Numbered from the stretch's first letter, positions 11,626 to 24,034 are shown. The stretch is 64,000 bases of DNA from Trichobilharzia regenti (GCA_944472135.2 OX235263.1:27891379-27955378), one strand, 5' to 3'. The notes: a model not told the origin generated them from the sequence alone. Made by a program: numbers and translations.

Positions 11626-12080
11626 TCTTCGCATTAACAAAAAACTCAGACATCAGATGGATGTAATACAGATATCTGGGAAAAATAAAGCTTGAAGTCA
11701 ATTCTCCTACATAACTTTGTTGTGAACAGCACCCTTGGCTTAAAGTTTATTGGTGTATTATGTTGAGATCGGTGATATATTTATTCCATTTTTTCAGTAG
11801 TCTTATCGTAGTTTTATAACAGGAAAGAAATTTGATGGTGGATGCGAAAACTAGATAAGGTCATGTGAAGTTGTTTTACTGCACCAAATGGTGCCGAGGT
11901 CGATTCGGGAATTCTCCATTTGCTCTATTTGTGTCTGCATGGCGGACTGTACTTGTACGTTGAGTAAAATGTTGAAAAACTTTGAAAACCAGTTGCTTCT
12001 TCATTTCAGATCATGAATACTCATTTACAGCGTGTTCGCCAGCGTCTTCAAATGGTAGAATTGGATCGTTCATGGAATTT
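11626..12080. other. Unassigned non-coding sequence
   Basis: No open frame, tail or repeat copy is recognisable within the window. It could be 3' UTR or flank of E4L, but the matching right-side sequence lies beyond the window end, so this cannot be judged. Confidence 0.4.
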
Positions 12081-12590
12081 GAGTGGTTATGAGTTAAATA
12101 GTTTGGAATTAATCTTCATTTCAGTTCAGATGCAGGGTTGTTCGACCTCGACCAGAAGATAAATAGGAGCAGCAGAATATCAGAAAGATAAAGTATGTAA
12201 ACATGAAATGGATAATAATATTTTAAGCATGTATAAATGTTTATGTCAATTGTATGTTATACTTTAGTGAACATTTACCTATATTGTAGTTGTGTTTTCA
12301 TGTATTCATGCGAAGTCTTAGAGTTTATTTAGTGTCATAATGTGTATTAATGAGTCTGAGCGTTTTAGTCTTCTAATAATTGATGCGTTTTAGAAATAAG
12401 TGGTGGGTTCTGGCAGGGATAGTTATTGGGGTTAAAGTTTATATAGCAAGCGTTTGAAGGTTACAATAGAGTGACAGGTCCTATTTCTCAGGGTGAACTA
12501 TTCCTGTATGTTCCGGACTAAGTCTTTATGCATCCATGCTGCTAGTCTCTTTATAGTTTTTAGATTGCCAAGTGTGTTGAAGTGCCTCTT

Positions 12591-15500
12591 TTATGTGCTG
12601 TAGTAGGTTAGTATTTGATTCGTTCTAGGAATAAATAGTTTATTAATATAACTAGTAGAGTGAAACAGTCTGTATAGAGAGCGTTTGAAGCTTGTAACCG
12701 AAGAGCAAGTTCTGACATCTAGGAACAGGCTATTCCATATTTTAGAATACATGACTGTGAAGAAGTTTTCACGGAGTGTTGACTTAAAAGAATGAGTTGT
12801 CACTGTGCAAGTTTGGTTACGCAGATCGTAAGAACCTTCCTGTGCGAATTGTATGTCCCTGTTACCTGAGAATGATATTTTGTGAAGGACCTTAAAGAAG
12901 AATATTAGGTTTATAATAAGTCGCCTTGTCCAAAGTGGGTCAAGTTTTAGGATCATGCACCGTGAGATGTAGTCTTTCTTACAATCGTAGCCAAGTAGTT
13001 TTGAGGTAAATTGTCGTTGGATACTTTCCATCCTTAGCTTGTCACGTGTGCGATTGCTGCTTATAACAAATGGACAGTATTCTGGTAGTGGTCTGACACA
13101 TGTTTTGTACAGAATTAGCTTGGCTTCATTGTCGTGAAAGTTCCTGAGAATGCATCCTAAGAGCATCCTAGATTTTCTAGTCTGTGATGCTACTTGCTCA
13201 GAGACTGTCAAGTCACTAGAGTAACTCAGGCCTAGGTCAACGACACTTCGGGGTCTGGTTAAGTTAGCCGATTGGAGCGTTAATTTCAGGTCGATTGAGG
13301 GTGAGCCGAAGCAGATCCAGCCACATTTGTTCAGATTAAATTGGAGATTCCATAAGGACGACCAAGCAGTCATTTTATCTAATTCCTTCTGCACTACATT
13401 CTCGAAGTTCCCTAAGTCATCACATTGGAATGTATAAGTTACTTTTAGGTCATCTGCAAAGATGAATGGTTTCCCGTGCGAGAAGCAAGCGCATATGTTA
13501 TTGATGTATAGTGTAAATAGGAGGGGTCCAATGACACTACCTCGTACCACACCAGAATTGATAGGGCTAGGTTTGGAGGTTACAGACCCGAGTTTAACTA
13601 TTTGGGACCTATTGTGGAGGAATGATTTAAGCCATCCTAATAATGGGTCACGCATTCCTAAGGAGTTCAGTTTATTTGTCAGCAGTAAATGGTCAACACG
13701 GTCAAATGCCTTAGAAATGTCAAAGTAGATGACAAGTACTAGTTGCCGTCTGTCACGACTTCTGGTTACAAAATTGAAGAAGTCTAGGTGACATGTTAAA
13801 CATGATATGGATTTCAGGAATCCATGTTGGTTCGGACTTATGATGTTGCAGATAAGCATATGTTCAATTAAGTTGTCTTTGACTAGTCTCTCCATGATTC
13901 TAGATGATATAGGTGTGATATTGATTGGCCGGTAGTTACTGACTTCAGTTTTCGAGCCAGATTTGTGTTTAGGCATAATGAATGTTGTCTTCCATATGTC
14001 AAGGTAAGTTTGAGTTTCTAGCGACATTGTGAATATTTTAAGCAGCAGTAGAGGAATGTCAGGGCCACCATATTTATAGAAGTAAGATGATATACCGTCG
14101 GTACCGAAACCCTTTGAACTTTTGAGGGTTCTTATAGTTTGGTTAATATTAGTGTAATTGAATTCAACAGTGCTAATTTGGTTTGGTGTGAGTGGAGATG
14201 GAGTTTGTGCCATATTATTAATAGGGTGTATATCGAGTGGCTGGACTGAGGGCTTAAGGTAGTTACCTGCAAACGTTTTGTTGAATAGTTCACATATGTC
14301 TGCAGAGTTAGTGCATAGCCTACCTTTGTCTATGAGGAGAGAAATGCTGTGATTTTTGCGATTCATTCGCTTCCTTAGGATTTCTGTGAGTGCATACGCT
14401 CTAGCAGGACTGGCTACTGCGATGCGTTCTTCCTTTCTCATACGGAAATCTCGAGCTTGTGAGATGGAGCTAAGGGTGTTAAGTATTAGACCTAGAGTGC
14501 CAAAGTCGTGGTGTTTGAAGTAACTTGTTGAGAGTCTCTTCAGTTTCGTACGATCCTTTGGTTTTATGTATGACTTTCTGTGTGAGGAAACCCTTAGTGT
14601 TTGGAGTGGAATGACAGCATCCGGGCATGTGTTAGTGTTATGGTAGAAGATGGTTAGAGCTCTCGAGAGGTCATCAGTAGTGAAGTATTCATCCCATTCG
14701 GAGGATCTTAGCATCGATTCAACTAAGGCCCAGTTTGCCTTACTATAGTCCCTAACATAACATAACATAACATAAGCTTGCCTTAATATAGTCCCTATAT
14801 TTTACTTGTTGTGAAGTGGAGGTTTGAGATACAGTGCTTCTCAGCGGAATTGGCAGTGCACACATCACTGTGTTGTGGTCGCTCCCTGGAAACGCAGAAC
14901 CTACTAGCGTTGAAAGGGGGCTTATATTGTGGCAGAAGATTAAGTCTAGCACGTTATTCCCTCTTGTGAGAGTAGTGACAGTTTGTTTCCAGCCAAGTAT
15001 ATCCAGTGTGCCTAAGAACTTATCAAATTTAGTTGGGCCTGTGGGTATATCCCAGTTGATTTCAGGTAAGTTAAAGTCCCCACATAGGATCTTATGATCG
15101 TATTGTAAGTCGGTTAATTGCTCCAGAGTATTAATAAGTTGGGTCTCGTAATTACTAAAGGTGCCAGGTGCTCTGTAGGTGCATCCAATTAATGATCTTA
15201 CGTTATTTAAGTGTACATTAACCCATAGAGTCTCAGGCATGTTAAGTGTACTACTTTCTAGCTGTGATACAGTAAGTGCATTCAGAAAGTACATGAGACA
15301 ACCCCCTCCCTTACCACCTTCCCTGTCACACCGAAAGTGTGTGTAGTTATCTAAGCTTATTTCTTCATCCAGGATGTTCGAATGACACCAAAATTCAGTG
15401 ATGACAATTACAGGGGGTTTGTATATTACTGTGAGTGCTCTGAGCATCGGCAATTTATTTAGAACAGATCTAGCATTTATGAGGATTAGGTAAAGATGAG

Positions 15501-15930
15501 AGTTGAAGTAGCATTTGAAGTATTTAAGTTCGTTAGTCAGCCCCGAATAGGGTTCAGCAACCAGTAGTTCTGCTGGACATGACGATCCTATGTTAAGAGG
15601 AGTTTCATCATCATGCTCACCTATGTCTACCGAGTTGGCGTGTGCTGTTTTCGGTGAAGAATTAAGAGTTGGAGTACTGGATTTGCTGTAGACTAAGGAA
15701 ATTTTATTTTTAGTTAGGTTACAGAAGTGGGTAGGGTTCTTTATTTGACCTATACTTGTGCAAGTGTCAAGTGTGCCTAATGGATACAGGTGCACTAGAC
15801 CGTTCCTGTTTTCATGCAAGGAGAGAGCCAGCTCTAGTGGTTTAGGAGTGTTAACATCCCTACCAGCTGTTTTTTCAACGCTGACAGGGACGCGCGGGAT
15901 AAAAAATGATTGGATCCTTGTGATGACCAT
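12591..15930 (-). pseudogene. E4L ORF2: endonuclease-RT broken by a small insertion
   Basis: 15,930-14,752 encodes an N-terminal extension overlapping ORF1, then the endonuclease with LINARS, ITEFWCH, CGDFNLPEINW and GSDHN. 14,768-12,591 encodes the linker and the full reverse transcriptase: YFDISKAFDRV and FADD aspartates present, followed by the YDLRNQ and IWNS C-terminal motifs. The only clear break is a local insertion at about 14,750-14,790 with AACAT repeats and a duplicated GCCTTANTATAGTCCCT segment. E4R lacks that insertion. Without it the protein would be about 1,100 residues, normal for the family. Confidence 0.88.
14750..14790 (+). repeat. AACAT pentanucleotide run with local duplication
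   Basis: About four AACAT units at 14,754-14,773, followed by AAGCTTGCCTTAATATAGTCCCT, an imperfect copy of the AGTTTGCCTTACTATAGTCCCT stretch just before it. The E4R counterpart (about 61,335-61,360) has a single copy and no repeat, so the event is private to the left copy. It disrupts ORF2. Confidence 0.75.
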
Positions 15931-17412
15931 GGCTTATTATTCCACCTATTGTTTGATGCTAGTTGTGTCCTTGTGTGGGTTTCGTGTGTACTGCATTTTG
16001 GGTTAGTTCCCAGCAGACTTGTACCATATATCCGGTCGAAATTTGTTTGTGTGCCATACTCTGAAGACCCTGAGTTGTTGGTAGCCGAGTTCTGACTATT
16101 ACCACTTGTACTATTTAGGGTGACATTGTTGTGACATTGGATATTAGTGTGTGCCACGGTGCGATTTAGCACGTTGTGAGTGCTAATACTATTAACCGTG
16201 AGGAGTGTGGGCTTATTTAAGCTGCCACTGTTTTTGTTGGTATGATTTAGGGGCATATTTTCCTTATCTTTAGCAATGGAGTTAGAGCTAGGAGAGGACA
16301 ATGTCGAATTTCGGGGGTTTTAACTTTTTTCCGGGGTTATTTAGTGGCATTTTAGATTCTGCGGTGATGGGTGGTATGGTTTTATTATTTATTTGGTTAC
16401 AGTCTAGTGGCCTTTCGGCTGGTGTTGCACTCTGATGGGAAATTCTGTGTGTTTTGAGACGGGTGGTGCGGTGGGTTCTACTGTATCTTTCACAGGGTTG
16501 GGAATAATGGCTGCTTGCAATGTCCTATTACCTATTTCACAATTAGTCTTAGCGAGATAATTGTTTGCGCGCCTTTCTATGACTGTTTTGTCCACCCCGA
16601 CCTTTATATGTTTGTAGTTTCTGGCTTGCGATAGGGTGTGTTGGGAGTGGATGAATTTTCTGGTCTCCCCGGTGTTTCGAACTGAAATCGAATAGGACAA
16701 CACTTTTCATGTTGACTCTTCTTCAGCCTGTAGCACTTAGTCTTGGAGTTAGGCATTTTCGCCTCACTAAGTAAGATGCGCTGTACCTTTTTTAGTGCCT
16801 CATTGTCCGGAACGTTGTAGACAATAGCACTCAGTTTTGCGTCGAGTCGTTTTGTTACTTCTGTGGTAGCAAAGTTAATGAGGTTATCTACCTTAGTTAC
16901 CGATTCTGTGTCAAGCTTGTTAAGGTTTACAGTTTTCATGAGGATAGTTAGAGGTGTCAGTTCACAGACCTGCGATCTGATATCGCTGATCTGATCTGAT
17001 AATTTGGATATCTCGGTATTGGTTTCGATGTTTCCAGCATTTACTGACTTACTGTTTTTTATTTCCCTTAACTCAGCCTTAAGTTCTCCTATAGACAACT
17101 TTAGAAGTTCTATTTCTGAAGATAGTACTGAAAAAGAGCTTGGTTGCAGGAGTATTTCCATAAGCACATAAGGTGAAGGGAGGGGTTCTGTATGAGCAGA
17201 GGGTACTGAATGTTTAGGAGTAGTGCTAATACTAGCTGTCAGTACAGTTTTATCCTCAGTTCAGCTCGACGCTTACGGTATACAAGTGAGTTATGTGACT
17301 CGCTATAGCCATTTGTATGGGGTGTGTTGCTTGATGTAGCAATCAAGGACGTTAAATTAGACACCAGTTTTACAGGGAATTGGGTTCGCTGCTTTTTACT
17401 TTGATTAACCAT
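15834..17412 (-). pseudogene. E4L ORF1, several frameshifts
   Basis: ATG at 17,412 opens a basic N-terminus (MVNQSKKQR) that reads to a stop at 17,239. The next part is read in another frame from about 17,280 to 16,604 and shows a coiled-coil region rich in Leu/Glu/Lys, the conserved TTEVTKRLDAK and IVYNVPDN motifs and CPIRFQF. Further shifts near 16,620 and 16,400 lead to the Asn/Thr/Ser-rich tail at 16,301-15,834. It overlaps ORF2 by about 97 bases. The layout equals the intact E3 ORF1. The E4R copy lacks everything upstream of the tail. Confidence 0.8.
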
Positions 17413-17504
17413 AACTATTAGAAATAGGAGTTAGTGGTTACAAGTACGGAAGTAGTGTAGTAGTTGTGCAAGTACTACAACAACATAAATTTTATGTAAC
17501 GAAT

Positions 17505-17541
17505 CACGTAAAAATGTAACGCAAACGTTGAACGTACCGCG
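17505..17541 (-). promoter_or_regulatory. Conserved 5'-end motif pair of CR1-like element (E4L)
   Basis: Minus strand reads GCGGTACGTTCAACG then, about 20 bases on, TTTTTACGTG. It matches the 5' ends of El2, El3 and E3. Its position at the element start suggests an internal promoter, which is inference. Confidence 0.6.
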
Positions 17542-17547
17542 ATGCAG

Positions 17548-17986
17548 TTACCCAATTCGGATATAAATCAAAAATGAGATTCGGATTTGTACACACCTAA
17601 GTTATATCGTGGAATTACTTCAAGCTTAATTTTTTCCCAAGTATTTTTAATCCATCCAAAACTTACTTGGGTATTTTTGTTAATGCGACGACAATATTCC
17701 TATATTTCATGATATGCTCCATTGAATGACTGGTTATCATATTGTTCCCACAATCCAAAGACAGCATCCATGTAATTTAACTATAAACCAAATTTATGAA
17801 ATTTAAATAATGCTTATCCATGCCTGTACATTTGATGTGTCCTACACAGGTAGGAAAAAATGTGCATTTTATTAAAACATTATTAATAAGTATGATTGCT
17901 AATCGTATATGTAATTTATCAGACTGGTGATGCCTGTAAACTGGCGTCCCTCGTGTACAAAATGAGAATATACTATTATTATTATG
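17548..17986 (+). mobile_element. Short repeat R2 with ATT tail, possibly non-autonomous
   Basis: Starts at TTACCCAATTCGG and runs to ACTATTATTATTATG. A second copy at 33,260-33,912 begins at the same base although its neighbour is a different element. The body has no open frame. The end carries GCCTGTAAACTGGC and GAGAATATA before the ATT run, as in other 3' ends here. Two copies with the same start argue for a full-length short element and not random 5' truncation. Confidence 0.55.
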
Positions 17987-17989
17987 ATG

Positions 17990-18802
17990 ATTGGTGAATG
18001 CGCAGAGTAATGCCTACTACCTTGCTGCGCTGTTTGTCTTGAATTAGGGATTGGATATAATTGGCTTCCCACTTGACACCAATTAGGCCTAACCCTTCGT
18101 TTACCATATTTGACTTTCTCTTAGAAAGTAGGCCTAGAGGTGCTTTCGTCTCTTTCATATCAAAGGGCTTTCTTGCTCCGGGTCTAGTATTTAATTTATT
18201 TACTTCTTTTCTTCTTATGTTATGATCAACTGGCTGATGATGGCTAACAGAGCATCCAGCACATGCTATGTGGGGTTTCTGTGGCTTGGACACCTCATGA
18301 GCTTTAGTTTTCTTAATGTAAATAGGACGTTTGTCATAACTCCTAGAAAACTTGCCATCTTGGGTAGCTAAAATTCGACTGGTGTTTCACAGAGTGTGGA
18401 TTGTCAGACTGAGGAGTAACTGACTTATAAGGCGACGGTTGGAACACAAGTGGGATGGGCTTTGATGGTTTCGGTGTCTTGACTTTTGCGTCAGTGTGAA
18501 AACGATGTATTTCAACATTATTTCCCGTTGACCTTTCTACGTCCACCATTTCAGTGCCAGCATCAATATCGTTATATAATGCTTGGCTCACATTAGCCAG
18601 TGCCTGCGAAAATGTCTGTTGCATGCCGTGATCAGGTATTTCACTAGACGGAATAACGCACGGAACATCAACTACAGTTATCCTGTTAGAGTTATCAGCG
18701 TTCAGTGTTCCTGAGCGACATCGTATTTGGCATGGTTTTGTAGGGATTTGGTTTGATTGTATGGAGGACTGAAACATGAGCTGACATCACTTACAGAACC
18801 AC
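17990..18802 (-). pseudogene. Possible CR1-like ORF1 tail relic
   Basis: Two minus-strand open stretches (18,777-18,343 and 18,293-17,982) encode Ser/Pro/Lys-rich, low-complexity protein with segments such as PSKPIPLVFQPSPYKS, like the linker tails of CR1 ORF1. No core motif (VYNVPD, DKTP) is present, so the assignment is weak. The block is absent from the right side of the inverted repeat. Confidence 0.35.
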
Positions 18803-18889
18803 TGCAGAAGGCTCACCCCAGCAGTTAGAGTACACTTAAACATGCAGAGAAGTACTATTGATTCAGTAACCGGTGAATTGTTTTCATTC

Positions 18890-19788
18890 ATTAAAGGCTC
18901 GAGATATTTCTGATTTTTATGAGGGCTTAGATCTTTATCTTGAAAAAGATAATAATGAACGCCTTGACAGATCATGCTTCTACCTTTGAATATATACCAT
19001 TCGCTCAGCCTATTGTTGAGATGCGACCATGTGGGATCTGCACAGATTTATGGGGCATCTTATAAACTAACTTGCTGTCCATTGTCGGATCTTTAAATAC
19101 CACTTCACAATGTCTTATCTCATTCATTTTCTAATAACGCCTTTACTTGATCCTCATTATATCCCATTAAACCTAACATTTTATAGCTTTTTATGAATTT
19201 GATTCGACTTATTCTATTCCTATTCTCTGAAGGGTACGGTTGTGCACCTAATGCACAAAAAGGCATAAAATAAAAAAACCGACATAAGGAAAAAATGTAT
19301 TAAAACCAAAAGTGGACATCATGATGGTGCAAACCGTACAGGAAGCATTATACATTGCAAATGAAAGTTTTCAGCCTAGGGAGTTTCCTCTATTAATGCA
19401 TTTACTAGTGATACTTGCACTTACCGATTTCATTACACTTTATTGTTTCACCTTAGCACTTTTACTTTTCTGAAAACAGCTTTCAATCTGTTGTAAACGT
19501 TGTACTTAACTCAATATTGGTTGGTTATCGTATGCCTACAACCACGGGATGAAAACGAAACGAAGTCGGTTTTCCCGCTCAACCTGGAGGACAATTGTAC
19601 AATTCAATATCTATACAGCCTAGTTCAGACAATGTGTATTTATATATATCTAATATTTAACTGTTGAAACTTTATTAACTTGTAGACAATCTACGATTTG
19701 ACATTATATCATACTTGATCGTGCCTGTAAAAATGGCATGCATTTTCACGTAAATTTATATGTTTATATGAGAATATACATTATTATA
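18890..19788 (+). mobile_element. Left-arm-specific insertion, 3' part of a non-LTR element
   Basis: The right arm reads straight through TTTTCATTCTTCTGG at about 58,880-58,895. The left arm holds 899 extra bases between two copies of ATTC (18,886-18,889 and 19,789-19,792). The insert ends with GCCTGTAAAAATGGC, GAGAATATA and ATTATTAT, the 3' signature of elements in this window. No convincing coding frame. It is a 5'-truncated or non-autonomous copy inserted after the arms duplicated, or lost precisely from the right. Confidence 0.8.
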
Positions 19789-19792
19789 ATTC

Positions 19793-20380
19793 TTCTGGAT
19801 CTGGAATCAGAATGACTGCGAACCAATCCATACAAAATGTCGAATAAGGCATGAATGAACAGAATGTTACCATCGAATGAATCAGTGTGATCTGAGATGC
19901 AGCTGTTAGCATATTTTGGTTATTTCATAGATATTCAGGTTTATTGGCGCTGTGTATGCAGTGATTTGGATTTTGACGTATTCCGTAGAGTGTCGCCGTG
20001 ATCATGGGAAGTATACATATGCTTTAAGTGCATTTCTTCGTTGGCTCCTACATCCACTAAGTGCTTACTACAGCAGCTGTGGGTTTAAGTATTTCCTCGC
20101 CATTTTGGATAAAACGTCGCCGCATTCTTTTTGGGAAGGAGACCAGTTGGTGAATTATAAATGATGTCCAAGTAACTTTTATCTTTCCATGAGGTGTTGC
20201 GGTAAGTTTCGACCTTGTTTTCTCATATTTCATTTGTATGTTGGTTATGGTTCGCCCTTTGTATCAGGTAGACATAGTTCGATCGACTCTTAATTGGATG
20301 GGTGTTGTTGTCATGACAGCTGCTTTTTTGTCTGGAATTATAAATAGAGGCAAAACAAACAACAGGTGTAGTCTCTAAGT
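19793..20380. other. Arm sequence without recognised gene; 70-codon frame at 19,952-20,164
   Basis: A plus-strand frame of 70 codons at 19,952-20,164 is kept without change in the right arm (58,719-58,507, minus). It has no family I recognise, and the flanks look non-coding. Low divergence of the whole arm is enough to explain its conservation. Confidence 0.4.
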
Positions 20381-20590
20381 TCATACATTACATGGACCTA
20401 TGATTTCTGAAACTCTTACATGGGAATTAGCACTGGTATCACTTACAAACTCACTAAGTGTGTCACTAAGTGCCTTTTCAAAGGAGGCCAATGTGCTTGC
20501 TGGTCGCATTTCCTCATGTAGTTTGTTCCATATTTGGGCATACCTAATCAAGAAAAACTTTTGCCTGGTGGCTGTTTGACGTTGTTCTAG
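20381..20590 (-). pseudogene. Relic of CR1-like ORF2 C-terminus
   Basis: Minus-strand translation gives RQKFFLIRYAQIWNKLHEEM followed by RPASTLASFEKAL, matching the last domain of CR1 ORF2 (compare YNFFLNKFSVIWNRLPANV in E2/E3). About 70 codons remain and no RT core lies beside it. The right-arm copy (58,081-58,290) has one codon of this stretch changed to a stop. It may be the far end of El2 after loss of its RT region, or a separate relic. Confidence 0.7.
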
Positions 20591-21076
20591 GGAGGAAGGG
20601 TGGCGCTAGCTGATCAGTAGATATGGTGGTGGTCACTAGGGTGAATCGCCCTATTCTGAAGGAACAGCAATATGCAGTTTCACGCCCCGACATTTTTCTG
20701 AGGGCTTAGATCTTTATTTCGAATAGATATGGCACCATATCACCATATGGCAAAGAGAACATTATATTCAATATTTATAAACATGTTAAGATTTCTATAC
20801 CACATGCCAGTACTGTGTGACACAAGCGAACGGCAGTTTACACTTCTATTCTTATTATTATTACCCTAGCTATTATCACTATTATTGTCATCTCCATTAT
20901 ATATGCTGCATGTTTATGACACCACCTCTTTTCTAAATATGGAAACTTTTCTGTGTGATTAATTTTATTTATAATTTGAGAAAATTAGATGCAAAATTGT
21001 AATTAATGCTGAATATTCCATTCTGTATCACAAGTACTGCTTTGGAATAAAGTAAATCGTCATTATTATTATTAAT
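20591..21076 (+). repeat. Dispersed block and ATT-tailed 3' end inserted against El2
   Basis: 20,591-20,670 resembles 4999-5080. The stretch GAGGGCTTAGATCTTTAT at about 20,699 also occurs at about 18,923 in the left-arm insertion. The segment ends with CTTTGGAATAAAGTAAATCG and an ATT run to 21,076, then goes straight into the cut end of El2 ORF2. The right arm has the same junction at 55,722, so it predates the inverted duplication. Confidence 0.6.
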
Positions 21077-22160
21077 TTTCCTCGAGTTGCGCCTTCATTT
21101 TATGTCTCTCCCCAAGATTTTTAAATGTTTCGTGTATCTGGTGTAATGCACTAAATTCCTTGTGTAAATAAAATTTCATGTTTAGTTTCCTTAGTTTTAT
21201 TCGCGTTTTGCAGTCTATGAATAGAGTTGTTGTCTTTAGGGCAGATTTCAGGGTGTGATTGTGTCTCTTGCCGAACTGATTGTCTTGTAGAAGGTATTAA
21301 GTGTTGCTTCTAAGTTATTATTGGTGAAGTATTCATCCCAGTCTGAGCTTCTCAGGAGCGTTGGTAGGAATTCCCAGTAGGCATTTCGATAGTCTCTATA
21401 TTGATAGTAAACCGGGGAAATTTTAGGTGTGTGTTTAGCTGCTAGTTGTAAGGGTAGGGTGCAGTACAGTACGTTGTGATCACCGTTGTCGAGTTTATCC
21501 CCCACCTCTATCGGGATCGACTCTATTTTGTGGCAGAGGACTAAGTCCAGAATATTGTTGTGTCGTGTTGTTAGGCGTACTCACTGCTTCCATCCTCCTA
21601 CATCTATGGCTTCTAGGATCACCTCGTAGGTTCTCGGTCCAGTGCAGGTATCCCAGTTGACTCCAGGGAGGTTGAAATCGCCACAAACTAGTTTGTAGTC
21701 GAATTCCAGTTTAGGTAGAATCTCTAGTATTTCTCCGATATTCGTATCAGTCGTTTCCCGGCTGTTCGGCGCTCTGTATATACACCCCACAAGAGTTTCA
21801 TTTTCATTCGTGTGGATGCTTATCCACTTGGATTCTGGGAGTTTGTCGATAGTTAGGTTTGTAAAAGTATTGGAGTCGGCGGATTTAAGGGCATATATTA
21901 GACACCCGCCTCCTCTCTTGTCCACTCTGTCTTTCCTGTGGATGTTATAGTTATCAGTTATCAGCTTTGCGTCAGTTATATCAGCAGTAATTCAAGTTTC
22001 AGTTGCCAGAATCAGTGTTGGCCGCTCCATGCATGCCAAGCTGCGAAGGGAAGTTATTTTGTTAAGGAGAGATCAAGCATTTAAGAGCATAATTTTCAGA
22101 AAATCAGGGTTGTGGGGATAGTTAATAGGTTTTCTTGTTACTATTCCTAACTCCTGGTTG
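21077..22160 (-). pseudogene. El2 ORF2, endonuclease only, with stops
   Basis: Reads LNA-stop-SLLNK where a working copy has LNARS, and has a second stop at the Trp of the TETW motif. Both stops occur in the right arm too. It then has RGGGCLIYALKS, VGCIYRAP, VCGDFNLPGVNWD, a stop at about 21,583 after GGWKQ, and GDHNVLYCTL. The RT is absent: the frame ends in the linker region (KMKAQLEEN) at the junction at 21,077. This is a dead element before and after the arm duplication. Confidence 0.85.
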
Positions 22161-22162
22161 CC

Positions 22163-23983
22163 TAAGTTATGTTCGGAGGGATCCTCATATGAGACATTGT
22201 CAGCGTGTTTACTAATTCCTGGACAAATTGTGCTGCAGGAGGGGCTAATGTTTGCTGCAATGGAAAATAATCCTGTTGCATAAATTGGTTTCTGGCCTCA
22301 TTACGTGGGTATCTAGGATCATTTCTCTGCATAAGTTAGTCTGTTTCATTGTTCACATTGTAATTTACAGGGCGATAGTACCCTGTTTTTAGGTTGCTTT
22401 GAGGATAGTGCGTGCTAGGTTTTACGTAGTTGTACATTTGCTGACTCATCTCGTGAGTGTACCTAGGAGGACCAGGGGTCAATCTTTACCCGTTATGCCG
22501 ATGGGGCTTTAGATAACTACGATGAAGCTTTGAGTATACATTTCCGCTGATATGACACCCAGTGGTGTCCCGTCTAGTAGCCCATGTGTTTTCATTATTC
22601 ATTATGGGTTCCGTCCTCAGGTTATATGTGCCTACAGGCATATTACAACCTCGGCTATTGCGAAAATCGTGGGTATCACTCTGCTGTTTAATCAGCTCGG
22701 TGCCTCTTGCATGTCTTCTGGCGTGTGATTTTGTGTGGATAGAGCTATTTTCGGTGTTAGTTCTCACTTCGTATAGCCTGTTGTCCTCAATTCGTCTACT
22801 ACTCTTAGTTTGGCGAAAAGCACTTCCACTCACGTGTTCCGTCTCCTTTATGGGACCTGCCGCAATGCGCGCATAGTTCTTTATAAGGCTTATATGCTGC
22901 TTATTGGGCTTGTCACAAGGGAGGTATATAGATGCATGAGGAGAAACCTTGGTTTTAGGGGACTTCTTTACGGCTTTTAAAGTGGGATTATCTTGCTTGG
23001 CCCTGGGTGCAGTGTGATCTGCCGATATTTCCAGGTTATCGGTAGGAGGACCATCTACATCTACTTCATGGGTGTGGTCAGTAGATGTACTAGGAGTGTT
23101 CTCACGAACTTCGAGACCCATTACAGTGTTACTGCTCTTTTTGGGTTTCCCTTCACCTTCGCGTGTCGTTATTTTACCTACTACAGTGCAAGTGTCACTT
23201 TGTGCTTCAGTGTCCTTCGACACTTCAGTACTGACGATATTCACGATTTGTGGTATAATCGTGTTCCTATCTATGGCGTTCTTAGCTACTTGTCGATGAT
23301 TGGGGTTTTGTCCGGGACTATTTTAGGATTTTTGAATTTTGCAGTGAAAGCCAAAATATCCTCAGATTACCTGAATTGTTCGGCCATAATAAAGTTGTCA
23401 AACCTGAAAAGTATGAGACATGTGCGGTTTGTCCCTTTTATATTTACTCTACTACACTGACAGGGTGTACTTAGAAGGTTGGCAGCTCTTAACAACGAGT
23501 GCCGAACCGATTTTATGGGCTCGCTGTCAGGTATGTTGTACACTATGGCGAAGCAAGTCTCTTAACAACTTCGCTCGACAAATAGTCCACAGCGTTTTCT
23601 AGCTCCTCGGCATGTTCCAATTCAGCACAGGTTGGTTTAGTCCTGAGCTTAAAGAGTTTTAGGAAAGTGAGATCACCCAGTTCCTTTTCAAGATGGAGGA
23701 TTGTTTCTGGTACCAGGTCAAGTAGATTTAATTTCGTCCTGAGTTCATTTAGTTGTAGCTGCATGTCGTTTATGATGCAGACTAAGTTAGTAATCTCTGC
23801 CTTGTCTGACAGGATATCTTCCAATTGTATTACAGGGGATAGCATTATGTTGGAACCGTTTGTATCGGGTGAACTACTATTTGCTGCTGATTTAGGGGGT
23901 AATAATGCGTTACTCGATAAGCTTAAGCTATTTTCTAAATTACTAGTGTTTCTAAGAACATGCTTTTTATAGCTTTTGCCCAT
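22163..23983 (-). pseudogene. El2 ORF1 (left copy), frameshifted
   Basis: ATG at 23,983 (MGKSYKKHVLRN). A basic N-terminus and coiled coil read to a stop after KRLASP near 23,541. The RRM-like part (VYNIPDSEPIKSVRH) continues in a shifted frame and the tail is open at 23,244-22,486. A further shift precedes the end LRIPPNIT-like segment at 22,163. The same KRLASP-stop break is found in the right copy and in every unit of the 899-bp array. An in-frame ATG at 24,052 would extend the protein into what is probably 5' UTR, so 23,983 is preferred. Confidence 0.82.
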
Positions 23984-24034
23984 TATTATTGGTGATAATA
24001 TATTGCAGAACAGAAAAATAAATATCAACAGAAA

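Larger units (their letters stand above)
12081..17541 (-). mobile_element. CR1-like element E4L, near full length
   Basis: Minus-strand element with 5' motif at 17,505-17,541, ORF1 at 17,412-15,834, ORF2 at 15,930-12,591 and a long 3' UTR. Sequence from 16,469 down to 12,081 matches E4R (59,671-64,000) in inverted orientation, at several percent divergence by eye. 12,081 is simply where the E4R copy leaves the window, so the real 3' end may be farther left. Confidence 0.8.

Noticed and set aside
18890..19788. Left-arm insertion is 899 bases, the same as the array period
   Set aside because: The sequences are unrelated, so the equal length is coincidence.
19952..20164. 70-codon frame conserved in both arms as a host gene
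   Set aside because: No family or motif is recognised, and the arms are so similar that any frame would be kept.
20600..20680. Hammerhead ribozyme of a SINE type
   Set aside because: I looked for the conserved CTGANGAG and GAAA core here and in the SINE and did not find it in the right arrangement.
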